Source of the DNA: Pseudomonas arsenicoxydans
Lineage (GTDB): Bacteria > Pseudomonadota > Gammaproteobacteria > Pseudomonadales > Pseudomonadaceae
NCBI RefSeq assembly: GCF_900103875.1
Contig: NZ_LT629705.1
Span: 5,031,001 to 5,095,000, forward strand
Length of the DNA stretch: 64,000 nucleotides
Direction: 5' to 3'
In this document: piece by piece, positions 25,595 through 35,289 of the stretch
Layout of the letters: each line of letters starts with the position of its first letter
Position numbering within the stretch: the first letter of the stretch is position 1
Translations under genes and position numbers: made by a program
The notes under the pieces: generated by a model
Seen by the model: the letters and a program-made list of their open reading frames with translations, nothing else
What the model was told of the DNA's origin: nothing
Database searches by the model: none

Positions 25595-27013
25595 ATGGCC
25601 AATCATCGTCTGGTGACATTGATCTGGATCTTCACCGAGAAACTCGGCCTGATTGTCCTGTCCATGATCACGTTCGTTGTCTACGCCCGGCTACTGTCAC
25701 CGGAAGAACTGGGGGTGGGCACCGTGATCATCGCGAGTGTCGAGTTGATCGGCATGATCTACTCCTCGGTGCTGGAAGACCCGCTGGTACGGCTTGAGCG
25801 CCTGGAAGACAAACACATCTCCACGGCATTTTGGGCGGCGGTGCTGGCGAGCCTGGTGTCGATTGTCGTGATCTCGCTCGCGGTGATCGTGTATTCACCC
25901 TCCCCGGTACTGCGCTGGATGGTGGCGGTGGCCTCGGTGAAGATTCTGTTCACCATGATGGCGAGGGTCTACGTGGCGCAGATGCGCCGTAGCAGCAACT
26001 TCAGGATGCTGGCGTCGCGCACATTACTGGGCAAGGTGTTGGGCGGTGCCGGCGGCATTGCGGTGGCGCTCTGGGGCCTGGGGGCGTGGGCGGTGATTGC
26101 CCAGGCACTGCTCATGGAACTGGTTTCCATCATCGTGTTGATGCTCGGCGACCGGCGCCGTATCGCTTTTCATATTGACGGCGCGGTGCTGCGCGACCTG
26201 CTCAAATCCGGTTTCCCGGTGGCGATCAACGCGCTGAGTTCGCAAGCGTTGCAGCGCGGGGTCAATGTGGTGCTTGGCATGACCGCCGGCACCCATGCCG
26301 TGGGCATGTTCAACATGGCGATGCGGATCATCGATCTTCCGCGTAGCGCGATCTATAACGGCTTGATGAGCTATGCGCTGCCGGTGTTCGCCCGGCGCAG
26401 CAACGAGCCGTCGCGACTGCTGGGGATCATCGGCGACTCGACGGCGGTCAGTGGCTTTCTGTTGACCCCTCTGTTCATCGGTATCGCGCTCACGGCAAGC
26501 GACCTCATCCTGTTGATCTTCGGCGCCAAGTGGGCCGAGGCCATTCCAATGCTGCAAGTGCTGGCCTGTACCGCGGCCATCGGCAATACGGCGATGTTCG
26601 CCACCACTGCGCTGGTGGCGGTCAATCGCAGCCACCTCACGATCAAGGCCGAAGTCGCCACCACGGTTCTGGCGCTGGCGCTGGTCTACAGCTTCGGCAG
26701 CGCCTATGGCGGCATGGCCGCCGCGCTGGCACTGCTGGCGCGAATGCTGCTCATCACACCGCTGCAAATTCGCGGGTTGAACACGGCCATCGGTTACGGC
26801 TGGCGGCGCTTCTTCGACTCCAACTACCGCAGCGTGATCGCCTCGCTGGTCATGGCCGCGACGGTGGCCTGGGTATCGAGGCAATGGAGTTTCCAAGGCT
26901 ATCTGCACCTGATCTGCAACATCGGCATCGGCGCTCTGACCTATGCCGTGGCCTATAGCGTGTTGCACCCGCGCTGGCCGCAAGAATTCAAAACGGTCTT
27001 CACCGCACACTGA
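25595..27013 (+). CDS. Wzx-type oligosaccharide flippase
   Basis: A 472-residue member of the MATE/MOP polysaccharide-transporter superfamily, with about 12-14 hydrophobic segments spread over the whole length. It resembles the lipopolysaccharide/oligosaccharide flippase group: MITFVVYARLLSPEELGVGTV near the N-terminus, and KSGFPVAINALSSQALQRGV in the middle. It should flip the undecaprenyl-linked repeat unit across the inner membrane for polymerisation. It lies 32 nt after the GT2 gene and 29 nt before galE. Confidence 0.9.
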   Translation: MANHRLVTLIWIFTEKLGLIVLSMITFVVYARLLSPEELGVGTVIIASVELIGMIYSSVLEDPLVRLERLEDKHISTAFWAAVLASLVSIVVISLAVIVYSPSPVLRWMVAVASVKILFTMMARVYVAQMRRSSNFRMLASRTLLGKVLGGAGGIAVALWGLGAWAVIAQALLMELVSIIVLMLGDRRRIAFHIDGAVLRDLLKSGFPVAINALSSQALQRGVNVVLGMTAGTHAVGMFNMAMRIIDLPRSAIYNGLMSYALPVFARRSNEPSRLLGIIGDSTAVSGFLLTPLFIGIALTASDLILLIFGAKWAEAIPMLQVLACTAAIGNTAMFATTALVAVNRSHLTIKAEVATTVLALALVYSFGSAYGGMAAALALLARMLLITPLQIRGLNTAIGYGWRRFFDSNYRSVIASLVMAATVAWVSRQWSFQGYLHLICNIGIGALTYAVAYSVLHPRWPQEFKTVFTAH

Positions 27014-27042
27014 ATTCAGTCCCGAGACAGGAACATCTCACC

Positions 27043-28098
27043 ATGCGCAAAACTACGCTGATCACTGGCGGGGCCGGCTACATCGGCTCCCATACGGCCG
27101 TGGCACTCATCAACGCCGGGCATAGCGTGCTGGTGCTCGACAACCTGTGCAACAGCTGTCGAGAATGCATCGCTCGCCTTGAATTGCTGACCCATACCCG
27201 AGTCGATTTCATCAATGGCGATATTGGCGACTCGATCTTGCTCGACAAGATTTTCAGCCGCTACGACATTGATGCGGTGGTGCATTTTGCGAGCCTCAAA
27301 TCCGTGGAAGAAAGCATTCGCAAACCGCTGGACTACTACGCCAACAATGTCTCCGGCACGTTGAACCTCTGCCGGGCGATGGCCAGGCATGAGGTGTTCA
27401 ACCTGGTGTTCAGCTCCTCGGCGACGGTGTATGGCGACCCCGTGAAAACCCCGATCCCGGAAGACATCGGTACCGGAAAACCGGTCAATCCCTATGGCCG
27501 CACCAAGCTCATGATCGAGGAGTTGCTCACCGACGTTTGCTACGCCGATCCGCGCTGGAGCATTGGGCTGCTGCGTTACTTCAATCCGATTGGTGCACAT
27601 GAAAGCGGGATGATCGGCGAAGACCCCAGCGGCCGCCCGAACAACCTGTTGCCGTGCCTGACGCAGGTGGCGATTGGACGGATTCCCGAGCTCACGGTGT
27701 ACGGCTGCGACTATCCAACGGTGGATGGGACCTGTGTGCGCGATTACATTCATGTGGTCGACCTTGCCCACGGCCACCTCAAGGCGCTCGAGGTGTTGCA
27801 TGAAAAAGGCGGCATCAACGCCTGGAACCTCGGCACCGGCGTTGGCTATAGCGTGTTGCAGATCATCCAGAGTTTCGAAGACATTACCGGCATCAGCATC
27901 CCCTACCGTTTCGCCCCGCGCCGCGTCGGCGATATCGCCAAATGCTGGGCCGATCCTCGCAAGGCAGGACGCGAGCTGGGCTGGACTGCACAACGCGACC
28001 TGGAACAGATGATTGTCGATACCTGGCGATGGCAGTCGCGCAATCCGCAGGGGTATCGGTCGCCCTGTGTCATACCGTTCTTGATGACGGTGAAATAA
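27043..28098 (+). CDS. galE: UDP-glucose 4-epimerase
   Basis: Interconverts UDP-glucose and UDP-galactose; 351 residues. NAD-binding TGGAGYIGSHT is at residues 8-18, VVHFASLKSVEES contains the usual Ser region, FSSSATVYGDP supplies the catalytic Ser/Thr, and NPYGRTKLMIEE contains the YxxxK. GIGAH-type LRYFNPIGAHESG is also typical of GalE. It is the only nucleotide-sugar enzyme in the cluster, so galactose or a derivative is probably part of the polymer; other donors come from housekeeping genes. Its stop shares an A with the next start (TAATG). Confidence 0.92.
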   Translation: MRKTTLITGGAGYIGSHTAVALINAGHSVLVLDNLCNSCRECIARLELLTHTRVDFINGDIGDSILLDKIFSRYDIDAVVHFASLKSVEESIRKPLDYYANNVSGTLNLCRAMARHEVFNLVFSSSATVYGDPVKTPIPEDIGTGKPVNPYGRTKLMIEELLTDVCYADPRWSIGLLRYFNPIGAHESGMIGEDPSGRPNNLLPCLTQVAIGRIPELTVYGCDYPTVDGTCVRDYIHVVDLAHGHLKALEVLHEKGGINAWNLGTGVGYSVLQIIQSFEDITGISIPYRFAPRRVGDIAKCWADPRKAGRELGWTAQRDLEQMIVDTWRWQSRNPQGYRSPCVIPFLMTVK

Positions 28099-29576
28099 TG
28101 CTGAGGGTCAGGGCCGGTCTGCTGCTGGGGCTATTGTGGTGTGCGCTGGCCTGCTCTGCCGCGCAGGTACCCTCCCGTCCACCGGCGACCGGGCTGGTGC
28201 TGTGGCTCGACGCGGACGACGCATCGAGCATGACAGTCGACGGGCAGAACCGTGTGCAGCACTGGCGCGACAAGTCCGGCCAGGTCAATGACGCCACGGC
28301 AGACGATTCCGCCAAGGGGCCGCAGCGGGTGGCAAACGCCCTGAACGGCCATTCGATAGTGCAGTTCAGTGGCACTTCGGCGTTTCTTGGCAAAACCATC
28401 CGCAGTGAAAAAGGGCCGGTGACGGTATTGATCGTGTCGCTTCGGCCGCCCGAACAGACCAACGTCGGTCCCTGGCAACGGCTGTTCAGCTCTCGGCCAC
28501 ACACCGCCAGCAACGATAACGTGTTGCCGAATTTCGCCATCAGCCTGGAACAGGACACCGCGTATGCGCCGACCATTTCTGTTCTGGAGCTTTACGATGT
28601 GCCGATTGGCCCCTATGCCGTCGGGCGCAACGCCATCGGCACCGCCGACAACTTTCGCGGCGACATCGCCGAAGTACTCGTCTACGACCGGCCGTTTGCC
28701 TCTCTTGCGCAGCGCCAGCAAGCCTTTCAGTACCTGGCACACAAGTGGTCCGTTGCCGTCCCGCAACAAGCCGACACCTGGACCCGGGTCGGGCCGCTGG
28801 GCCCATTGCCAAGCCAGACCCACGCCAACCTGCCGCTGTCCGATCAAGCCAATACCGGCCAGTGGACGCTCGACACCCAGCTGTCCGACGACTTCAACGG
28901 CAAAACCCTCGACCCCACGCGCTGGCACGTCAACAATGCCATCGGCAACGAGTCGCTGGGACGCAAACCGGCGCTGTTCAAACCGGACAATGCCAGCGTC
29001 GAAAACGGCCACCTGAACATCGTCTTTCGCAAGGAAACCTTGCCGCAGAAGTACGTCCAGCTGGGTTTCAAGGATTACAGTTCGGCAATGGTGCGCACGA
29101 ATGAGCGCGGTTTCTATGGCTACTACGAAGCCCGCGCCAAACCTATGAACTCGGCAGGCTCCAGCGCCTTCTGGCTGGCGTGGACGGGCATGACCGACAA
29201 CGCCACCGAAATCGACATCTTCGAAATCGGCGGCAAAACCAAAAACGCCGCCTTCGACCGTCTGTACAACATGAACGCCCACCTGTGGGCTACGCCGCAA
29301 AGCACCGAACATATCGCCAACGGCAGCACCTGGGTCGCGCCCTGGCGTCTGGCGAACGCCTTTCATGTCTACGGCTTCGACTGGCAGCCCGACACCTTGC
29401 GCTGGTACGTCGATGGCGTGCTGGTGCGGGAGTCGACGAACACCCACTTCTTCTTCCCGATGCAGATTGTCTTTGACAGTGAGGCTGTGTGGGATTGGTT
29501 CGGCGTGGTTGACGATGCCGACCTGCCCTCAACGTTCAGCGTCGATTACGTCAAGGTCTGGCAACGCAGTCGATAA
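28098..29576 (+). CDS. Exported LamG + GH16 family glycoside hydrolase
   Basis: A 492-residue secreted enzyme. The signal peptide (LLLGLLWCALACSAAQ) contains a weak lipobox-like ALAC, so lipidation is possible but not clear. Residues 30-205 look like a LamG/concanavalin-type carbohydrate-binding module (LVLWLDADDASSMTVDG, GDIAEVLVYDRPF). Residues 240-490 are a GH16 domain with the catalytic ExDxxE seen as TEIDIFEIGG and the preceding SSAFWLAW. GH16 enzymes cut beta-1,3/1,4-glucans, galactans and related polymers. As the last gene of the operon it probably trims or releases the exopolysaccharide made here. Confidence 0.88.
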   Translation: MLRVRAGLLLGLLWCALACSAAQVPSRPPATGLVLWLDADDASSMTVDGQNRVQHWRDKSGQVNDATADDSAKGPQRVANALNGHSIVQFSGTSAFLGKTIRSEKGPVTVLIVSLRPPEQTNVGPWQRLFSSRPHTASNDNVLPNFAISLEQDTAYAPTISVLELYDVPIGPYAVGRNAIGTADNFRGDIAEVLVYDRPFASLAQRQQAFQYLAHKWSVAVPQQADTWTRVGPLGPLPSQTHANLPLSDQANTGQWTLDTQLSDDFNGKTLDPTRWHVNNAIGNESLGRKPALFKPDNASVENGHLNIVFRKETLPQKYVQLGFKDYSSAMVRTNERGFYGYYEARAKPMNSAGSSAFWLAWTGMTDNATEIDIFEIGGKTKNAAFDRLYNMNAHLWATPQSTEHIANGSTWVAPWRLANAFHVYGFDWQPDTLRWYVDGVLVRESTNTHFFFPMQIVFDSEAVWDWFGVVDDADLPSTFSVDYVKVWQRSR

Positions 29577-29740
29577 ACGGCAGCACCGCATATCTGCGTG
29601 TTTTCAGTACGTCCAATAAAAACATATTTTCATGCTCATTTTGACATTGTCGCCCCCTGTGCTGGCACTGGCGGACGCGCTGACGGCCGCCGTGGTCAAG
29701 CAGTTCCCGGACAAGTTCTGATCCCGCGCGAGGGCACACC

Positions 29741-30421
29741 ATGCTTGAAGGATTGGGCCGAACACAGCAGGACTTGCTCAATGCGTTGCTGCATCATGCC
29801 GGCGGCATGAGCATTGATGAGCTGGCTGACCAACTGGCGGTCACACGCACTGCGATTCGCCAGCATCTGGCGGCGCTGGAGCGTGACGGCCTGGTGCTGC
29901 GTGGCGAAACCAGGCCGACGGGTCGGCGTCCCGAGCAGTTGTATCGGCTCACCGAGCATGGGAAGGAGCAGTTCCCGCGCCAATACCAGATGCTCGCCAG
30001 TGTGCTGATCGACGAAGTGGCCGACATCATCGGCCCCGATGCCCTGAAGACGCTGATGCGCAGCATGGGCCGCAAACTGGCGCTGGACCGCGAGCATCAA
30101 GTCGTCGATGAAGCCCGGATCGTGCAGCACATGAACCAGGCGGGATACGAAGCCGAGGTGTTCTTTCGCGCCTCGGACACCCCGGAAATCGTCGCCCACA
30201 ACTGCGTGTTCCACCGTCTGGCCGCGGCGCATCCGGTGGTCTGCGAACTGGACCTGGCCTTGATCGGGGCGTTGGGTGGCGCTGATGTCGACCACACCGA
30301 ATGCATGGTCAGGGGCGGCAACGTTTGCCGTTTCAAACTTCGCCCCCAGGCTGACGCGGATCGACCTGAGGGCGAACACCCGGTTGAATCAGACCCTGAC
30401 ATTACGTCCGGGCAGCGATGA
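29741..30421 (+). CDS. SufR-like helix-turn-helix regulator with four Cys
   Basis: A 226-residue regulator. The N-terminal winged helix ([30 protein letters not shown]) is of the ArsR/SufR type. In the C-terminal half four cysteines occur as C-X12-C-X19-C-X7-C, starting at AHNCVFH and ending at GGNVCRF. Cyanobacterial SufR binds an Fe-S cluster with similar but differently spaced Cys, so a cluster-sensing role is likely, though not proven. No suf or isc genes are nearby. The gene runs convergently into the GMC oxidoreductase gene and overlaps its 3' end by 33 nt. The 164 nt before it show no clear gene. Confidence 0.8.
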   Translation: MLEGLGRTQQDLLNALLHHAGGMSIDELADQLAVTRTAIRQHLAALERDGLVLRGETRPTGRRPEQLYRLTEHGKEQFPRQYQMLASVLIDEVADIIGPDALKTLMRSMGRKLALDREHQVVDEARIVQHMNQAGYEAEVFFRASDTPEIVAHNCVFHRLAAAHPVVCELDLALIGALGGADVDHTECMVRGGNVCRFKLRPQADADRPEGEHPVESDPDITSGQR

Positions 30422-32077
30422 CCGCTGGCTGGTTTCCCAGTCCTGGACAAGACCGACCGGTGCATCTGAGGCTGGCAGCATTTTGCGCCCGCGAACCAGA
30501 TCGGATGCCCGCTCGGCGAGCATGATGGTCGGTGCGTTGAGGTTGCCGTTCGGCTCGGTCGGGAACACCGACGAGTCGATCACGCGCAATCCTGCGATGC
30601 CGTGCACACGCAGCTCGGAATCCACCACCGCCATGTCGTCCTCACCCATACGGCACGAACCGCAAGGGTGATACGTGCTTTCGAGGTTTTCACGAACGAA
30701 CGCGTCGATTTCTTCATTGGTGTTCACCAAAGCACCGGGGGCGATCTCGCCATCGCGGAAGCGGTCCATCGCCGGTTGGCCGATGATTTCCCGGGTCAGG
30801 CGGATGCACCGGCGGAAGCCTTCGCGGTCCTCTTCACGCTGCAGGTAGTTGAATTGAATCTGCGGATGCTCGTAAGGGTCGGCGGAGCGCACCCGAACGT
30901 AACCGCGACTCTTCGGTTTGTTCGGCCCGGTCAGCACCATGAAGCCATGGCCCTTGATTGGCTTGTTGCCGTCGTAGCGCATGGCTGCCGGCAAGAAGTG
31001 GAACTGAATGTCCGGCCAGCGCAAGCCTTTGTCCGAGCGGATGAAACCACCCGCCTCGAAATGGTTGGTCGCGCCGAGTCCGTCCTTGAACAACAGCCAG
31101 CGCAAACCAATCATCAGCTTGCTCAAGGGGTCCATCTTGCTGTTGAGCGTCACCGGTTCCTTGCAGCCAAACTGGATGTACACCTCGGCGTGATCCTGCA
31201 AGTTTTCGCCGACGCCCGGCAGGTCATGGCGCACCTCGATCCCGGCTTTTCGCAAGACGTCCGCCGGGCCGATACCGGAGCGTTGCAGCAAGTGCGGCGA
31301 ACCGATGGGGCCGGACGATATCAGCACTTCCCGATTGCAGTAGACCTGGTGGGTCTGGCCATTGTGGTCATAACTGATGCCCACCGCACGCTTGCCTTCA
31401 AGGATGATCTGGCGCGTCATCGCGTGGGTGACCACGGTCAGGTTCGGGCGGTCCATGGCCGGACGCAGGTAAGCGTTGGCGGTGGAGCAGCGCACGCCGT
31501 TTTTCACCGTCATGTGCATGGCGCCAAAACCTTCCTGCATGAAGCCGTTGCAGTCGTCAGTCTTGATATAACCCGCTTGCGCGCCGGCTTCGACCCAGGC
31601 GCCGTACAGCGGGTTTTTCATGTGATTACCGTTGGTTGTGTGCAGCGGGCCGGTGCCGCCGCGATAGCCGTCACCGCCCTCCTCGTAATGCTCGGCGCGT
31701 TTGAAGTAAGGCAGGCAATTGCGGTAGCCCCAACCCTGTGCGCCGAGGGACTCCCATTCGTCAAAGTCATAGGCGTGTCCACGGATATAGACCAGGCCAT
31801 TGATCGACGACGAGCCACCCAGCACCTTGCCCCGCGGGCAATGGATGCGCCGGCCGTTGAGGTACGGTTCAGGCTCGGTTTCGTAGCGCCAGTTATATTT
31901 CTTGGTATTCATCGGGATCGAGAATGCACTTGGCATCTGGATCACCACACTGCGATCGCTGCCACCGAATTCCAGGACCAGAACCGAGGTAGCCGGGTCT
32001 TCGCTCAGGCGGTTGGCCAACACGCAACCTGCCGAGCCTGCGCCGATGATGATGTAGTCGTATTTTTGCGTAGCCAT
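30389..32077 (-). CDS. GMC-family alcohol dehydrogenase (choline-dehydrogenase-like)
   Basis: An FAD-dependent alcohol oxidoreductase of 562 residues. [19 protein letters not shown] binds FAD at the N-terminus, [22 protein letters not shown] is the GMC signature 1, and [18 protein letters not shown] is signature 2. The active-site His470 lies in [12 protein letters not shown] and Asn514 in NLNAPTIM. It is similar in length and style to BetA, but sits not in a betIBA operon but with a ureohydrolase and NCS1 permease. The substrate is therefore probably another amino or guanidino alcohol. GGGAGA precedes the ATG, and the gap to the permease gene is 2 nt. Confidence 0.88.
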   Translation of the reverse strand: MATQKYDYIIIGAGSAGCVLANRLSEDPATSVLVLEFGGSDRSVVIQMPSAFSIPMNTKKYNWRYETEPEPYLNGRRIHCPRGKVLGGSSSINGLVYIRGHAYDFDEWESLGAQGWGYRNCLPYFKRAEHYEEGGDGYRGGTGPLHTTNGNHMKNPLYGAWVEAGAQAGYIKTDDCNGFMQEGFGAMHMTVKNGVRCSTANAYLRPAMDRPNLTVVTHAMTRQIILEGKRAVGISYDHNGQTHQVYCNREVLISSGPIGSPHLLQRSGIGPADVLRKAGIEVRHDLPGVGENLQDHAEVYIQFGCKEPVTLNSKMDPLSKLMIGLRWLLFKDGLGATNHFEAGGFIRSDKGLRWPDIQFHFLPAAMRYDGNKPIKGHGFMVLTGPNKPKSRGYVRVRSADPYEHPQIQFNYLQREEDREGFRRCIRLTREIIGQPAMDRFRDGEIAPGALVNTNEEIDAFVRENLESTYHPCGSCRMGEDDMAVVDSELRVHGIAGLRVIDSSVFPTEPNGNLNAPTIMLAERASDLVRGRKMLPASDAPVGLVQDWETSQRSSLPGRNVRV

Positions 32078-32079
32078 GG

Positions 32080-33648
32080 TTATCTCCCGACCGTCGATTC
32101 GTCGAAAACGGGCAACGGGTGCAAGGTCAGCTTGTCGCCGGTGGTGTAATGAGGGGATGTTTTTTCGATGTGCTGGATGACCGCTTCTTCGCGCTTGAGG
32201 TCGATTGAGCGGCTGAACCAGTAGTACACCAGCCCCGACACGATCAGCCCGACGAGCCAGGCGATGTCGATGCTGCCGAGCGCCTTGGCGAGCGGACCGA
32301 CATAGACCTCACGCTGCTCGACGCCGTCGTAGATGTAGAAGAACGGGATCATCGAAATGAAACCGATGGCGTATGCCGCAATGCCGCGCAGGCCCCAGCT
32401 GCCATAGATGTTGTTGTGCGGCATGAAGAAGTGCGGGATGGCGTAGCGGCCCTTGCGGACGAAAAAGTAGTCGGTCAGGTTGACGGAAGTCCATGGCACC
32501 AGGAAGTACAACATCACCACCAGGTAGATACCCAGCACCGACAGGCCTTTGCCCGAACTCTGGATGCTCAGGGCCACACCCAGTTGCAGCAGGATCACGA
32601 AACCGATGGCCAGGATACGTGCCTTGCGGGTGGGTTCGATGTGCTTGATCGAGTCGACGCAAGTCAGCGTGGTCAGCTTGGCGCTGTAGATGTTCATGGC
32701 GATCACCGGCAAGAACGCCAGGATCGTGATGACCACCACCGCCGTGCCGATCAGCGGCGACACGGTGTTGCCGACTTGGCCCAGAGCTACCAGCACATCA
32801 GTGGAATGCAGGTGATCGGCTAGCCAGCCACCCACGGAAATCATCCATGCACCGGACAGCGACGCCCCCAGAAACACCACCGCAATCAGTTTGCCGCTGG
32901 AGGTGTTCTTCGGCAGGTAACGTGAATAATCGGACACGTACGGGGCATAAGCGATGTTGTAACTCGCCGCCGCCGCGAACTGGGCGATGAAACCGGTCCA
33001 GTTGAATCCCAACGGCGCCGGGGCCACTTCACCGGCCGCGAGCACCGGCATTGCCGCATCGGGAACCCAGCCCATCAACACCGCCAGCGTCACCAGACCG
33101 TACAGCGGCAGCGACAGGTACAAGGCCCATTTGAAACTGCGGTGCATCCAGTCATGGCCGAGGATCGCCAAAATCGCCGCCGGTATTGTCACGGCCACGG
33201 CAATCACGGCGGGGTTGAAGCCGAAGATCGTGTGCAAGCCCTGCATCATCAACACCAGGTTGACGATGTTGAAACCGGCAAACACAAACAGCGTCGCCAG
33301 CAGCACCAGAATCACACCGCGATAACCGAACTGCGCACGGGACTGGATCATCTGAGGCAGGCCAAGGTGCGGGCCTTGCGACCCATGAAAGGCCATGAAC
33401 AAAGTGCCGAACATGATGCCCAGCGTGCCGGCGAGCGTAGTCCAAAGCGCGGTCAGGCCGACACTTGGACCCACGAAGCCGATGGTCATGGTGAAGAACG
33501 TGAAATTGCCGAGGAACCAGAACGGGCCCTGGCTCGACAGTTTGTCGGTGCGCTCGTGCTCGGGGATGAAGTCGATCGAATGCCCTTCGACCATGGGTTT
33601 GTCGTCGAGGAGCGACACGCTTGGGGCGGCTTTGGCGTCAATGTTCAT
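32080..33648 (-). CDS. NCS1-family permease (cytosine/purine/allantoin type)
   Basis: A 522-residue secondary transporter with about 12 membrane segments. NCS1 signatures: [22 protein letters not shown] in the first helix region (residues 41-62), SRAQFGYRG near residue 105 and [16 protein letters not shown] in helix 6. NCS1 proteins import nucleobases, hydantoins, thiamine precursors and related nitrogen compounds; P. aeruginosa has such a gene near its guanidinobutyrase gene. Substrate import for the operon is inferred. The ATG at 33648 has AAGAG upstream. Confidence 0.9.
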   Translation of the reverse strand: MNIDAKAAPSVSLLDDKPMVEGHSIDFIPEHERTDKLSSQGPFWFLGNFTFFTMTIGFVGPSVGLTALWTTLAGTLGIMFGTLFMAFHGSQGPHLGLPQMIQSRAQFGYRGVILVLLATLFVFAGFNIVNLVLMMQGLHTIFGFNPAVIAVAVTIPAAILAILGHDWMHRSFKWALYLSLPLYGLVTLAVLMGWVPDAAMPVLAAGEVAPAPLGFNWTGFIAQFAAAASYNIAYAPYVSDYSRYLPKNTSSGKLIAVVFLGASLSGAWMISVGGWLADHLHSTDVLVALGQVGNTVSPLIGTAVVVITILAFLPVIAMNIYSAKLTTLTCVDSIKHIEPTRKARILAIGFVILLQLGVALSIQSSGKGLSVLGIYLVVMLYFLVPWTSVNLTDYFFVRKGRYAIPHFFMPHNNIYGSWGLRGIAAYAIGFISMIPFFYIYDGVEQREVYVGPLAKALGSIDIAWLVGLIVSGLVYYWFSRSIDLKREEAVIQHIEKTSPHYTTGDKLTLHPLPVFDESTVGR

Positions 33649-33711
33649 GATGTACTCTTATTTTTGGAAGATCATGACGAGATAACTGCGTTCTTTTGAG
33701 TAAACGACGCA

Positions 33712-33735
33712 CCTGTGGGAGCAAGTTCCCACAGG
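33712..33735. repeat. REP-like inverted repeat inside the operon
   Basis: CCTGTGGGA-GCAAGT-TCCCACAGG, a perfect 9-bp stem between the aldehyde dehydrogenase and permease genes. The CTGTGGGAGC core is a common Pseudomonas extragenic repeat. It may shield the upstream message or weaken downstream expression. Confidence 0.75.
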
Positions 33736-33753
33736 GGTTGAGTCAGCCATGAC

Positions 33754-35262
33754 TCAGGGGAGCGTGATCCAGACCGCCTTGGTTTCGAGCAGGTAATCGA
33801 GCTGCTCCGCGCCGAGGTCCTTGCCGAACCCGGACTGCTTGTAGCCACCGAACGGCATCGACGGGTCGAGGGTGCCGTGGGCATTCACGTAGACCGAACC
33901 CGCTTTCAGCCGCGGGATCAGGCTGTGCACCTTTCCAAGGTCGTTGGAATACAGCGCGGCCGCCAGGCCGTAGGGCGAATCATTGGCCAGGGCCAGCGCC
34001 TCTTCTTCATCGTCGAACGCTGCGGTCACCAGCACCGGGCCGAAGATCTCTTCCTGGACGATGCGCATGTCGTTGCGGCAGTGGGCAAAAATCGTCGGCT
34101 CGACGAAGAAGCCGGGCCCCTCGACAGGCTGGCCGCCATAGACAAGCTGGGCACCCTCTTGCTTGCCGGTTTCTATGTACTCGGTCACTCGCGCTTTTTG
34201 CAACGCCGAGACCAACGGGCTGATAAAGCAGTCCGGGTCCAGACCCGGTGCGATCTTCAACGTCCGTGTGTAGGCGATCAGCTCGCGCAGGAATTCGTCG
34301 TAGACACTGCGATGAATATAGGCGCGTGTACCGGCATCGCACACTTGGCCAGAATTGAAAAACACCCCGTTGGCGATGGCTTGGGCGGCGGCTTTCAGGT
34401 TGGCATCGGCCAATACGATTACCGGTGATTTTCCTCCGAGTTCCAGGGTTAGTCGCTTCATTTCGTCCAGCGCAGCGCGCCCGACGGTACGACCGACCGG
34501 TGTCGAGCCGGTGAAGGTCAATTTGTCGATGCCCGGATGCGTGGCCATCGCAGCACCGACCACGCTACCGCGCCCGGTGACGATGTTAATCACCCCGTCA
34601 GGGATGCCCGCTTCCTGCACCAGTTCGGCGAAGCGCAAGGCTGACAGCGAGGTCAGTTCGGCGGGTTTGACCACCACGGTGCAACCGGTGGCCAGGGCGG
34701 CGCCAAGCTTCCAGGCCATGGTCTGCAGCGGGAAGTTCCATGGCACGATGGCACCGACCACACCCACTGCTTCCTTGCGTGTATAGGCGAGGTAATTACC
34801 CGGCAGCGAGGGCTCGACGGTACGCCCGTGAAGCTTGGTCGCCCAGCCGGCGAAATAGCGCAGGGTGTCGACGGTGCCCTGGATATCGACATCCCTGGCG
34901 AAAGCCGCGGACTTGCCCATGTCGATCGATTCGATTTCCGCCAGTTCAGCGGCATTTTGTTCAATCAGGTCAGCCAGGCGCTGCATCATCCGCTCGCGTT
35001 CCGCCGGTTTTGCCTGACGCCAGGCGCCGCCATCAAACTGGGCGCGGGCGGCCTGCACGGCGCGGTCCAGATCCGCTGTCGTGCCCATCGGAATCCTGGT
35101 GATCAGCCCCTCGGTCGACGGCTCGATGACGTCAGACGTCTGCCCGTCGCTGGCCTCGACAAAGGCGCCACCGATGAACATCTTCTGCACCTTGCTGAGG
35201 AAGCTCTGGGTGGCTTCCGATACACCGAATTTTTGCAGGTACTGCTTAACGATCGTGTCCAT
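33754..35262 (-). CDS. Aldehyde dehydrogenase (NAD(P)-dependent)
   Basis: A 502-residue class 1/2-type aldehyde dehydrogenase. Sites seen: VPWNFPLQTMAWKL (cofactor entry), FTGSTPVGR, the general base Glu in LELGGKSP, the nucleophile Cys in NSGQVCDAGTR, and EEIFGPVL. The ATG at 35262 is 7 nt behind GAGGG and preferred over the one at 35268. In the operon it lies between the ureohydrolase and permease genes. It probably oxidises the aldehyde formed by the GMC enzyme to the acid that the ureohydrolase uses; this is inference from gene order and family chemistry. Confidence 0.9.
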   Translation of the reverse strand: MDTIVKQYLQKFGVSEATQSFLSKVQKMFIGGAFVEASDGQTSDVIEPSTEGLITRIPMGTTADLDRAVQAARAQFDGGAWRQAKPAERERMMQRLADLIEQNAAELAEIESIDMGKSAAFARDVDIQGTVDTLRYFAGWATKLHGRTVEPSLPGNYLAYTRKEAVGVVGAIVPWNFPLQTMAWKLGAALATGCTVVVKPAELTSLSALRFAELVQEAGIPDGVINIVTGRGSVVGAAMATHPGIDKLTFTGSTPVGRTVGRAALDEMKRLTLELGGKSPVIVLADANLKAAAQAIANGVFFNSGQVCDAGTRAYIHRSVYDEFLRELIAYTRTLKIAPGLDPDCFISPLVSALQKARVTEYIETGKQEGAQLVYGGQPVEGPGFFVEPTIFAHCRNDMRIVQEEIFGPVLVTAAFDDEEEALALANDSPYGLAAALYSNDLGKVHSLIPRLKAGSVYVNAHGTLDPSMPFGGYKQSGFGKDLGAEQLDYLLETKAVWITLP

Positions 35263-35289
35263 TTTCATACCCTCTGTGCGGCGGTCGGA

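Noticed and set aside
29632..29721. 29-codon frame (MLILTLSPPVLALADA...) before the SufR-like gene
   Set aside because: No ribosome site and no similarity; too short to support.
30389..32077. Calling the GMC enzyme BetA and the locus a betaine operon
   Set aside because: BetI and a betaine-aldehyde dehydrogenase next to a choline transporter are missing; a ureohydrolase and NCS1 permease share the operon instead.
30602..32149. Long frame antisense to the GMC oxidoreductase gene
   Set aside because: Composition is that of a codon-bias shadow, with no ribosome site or known similarity.
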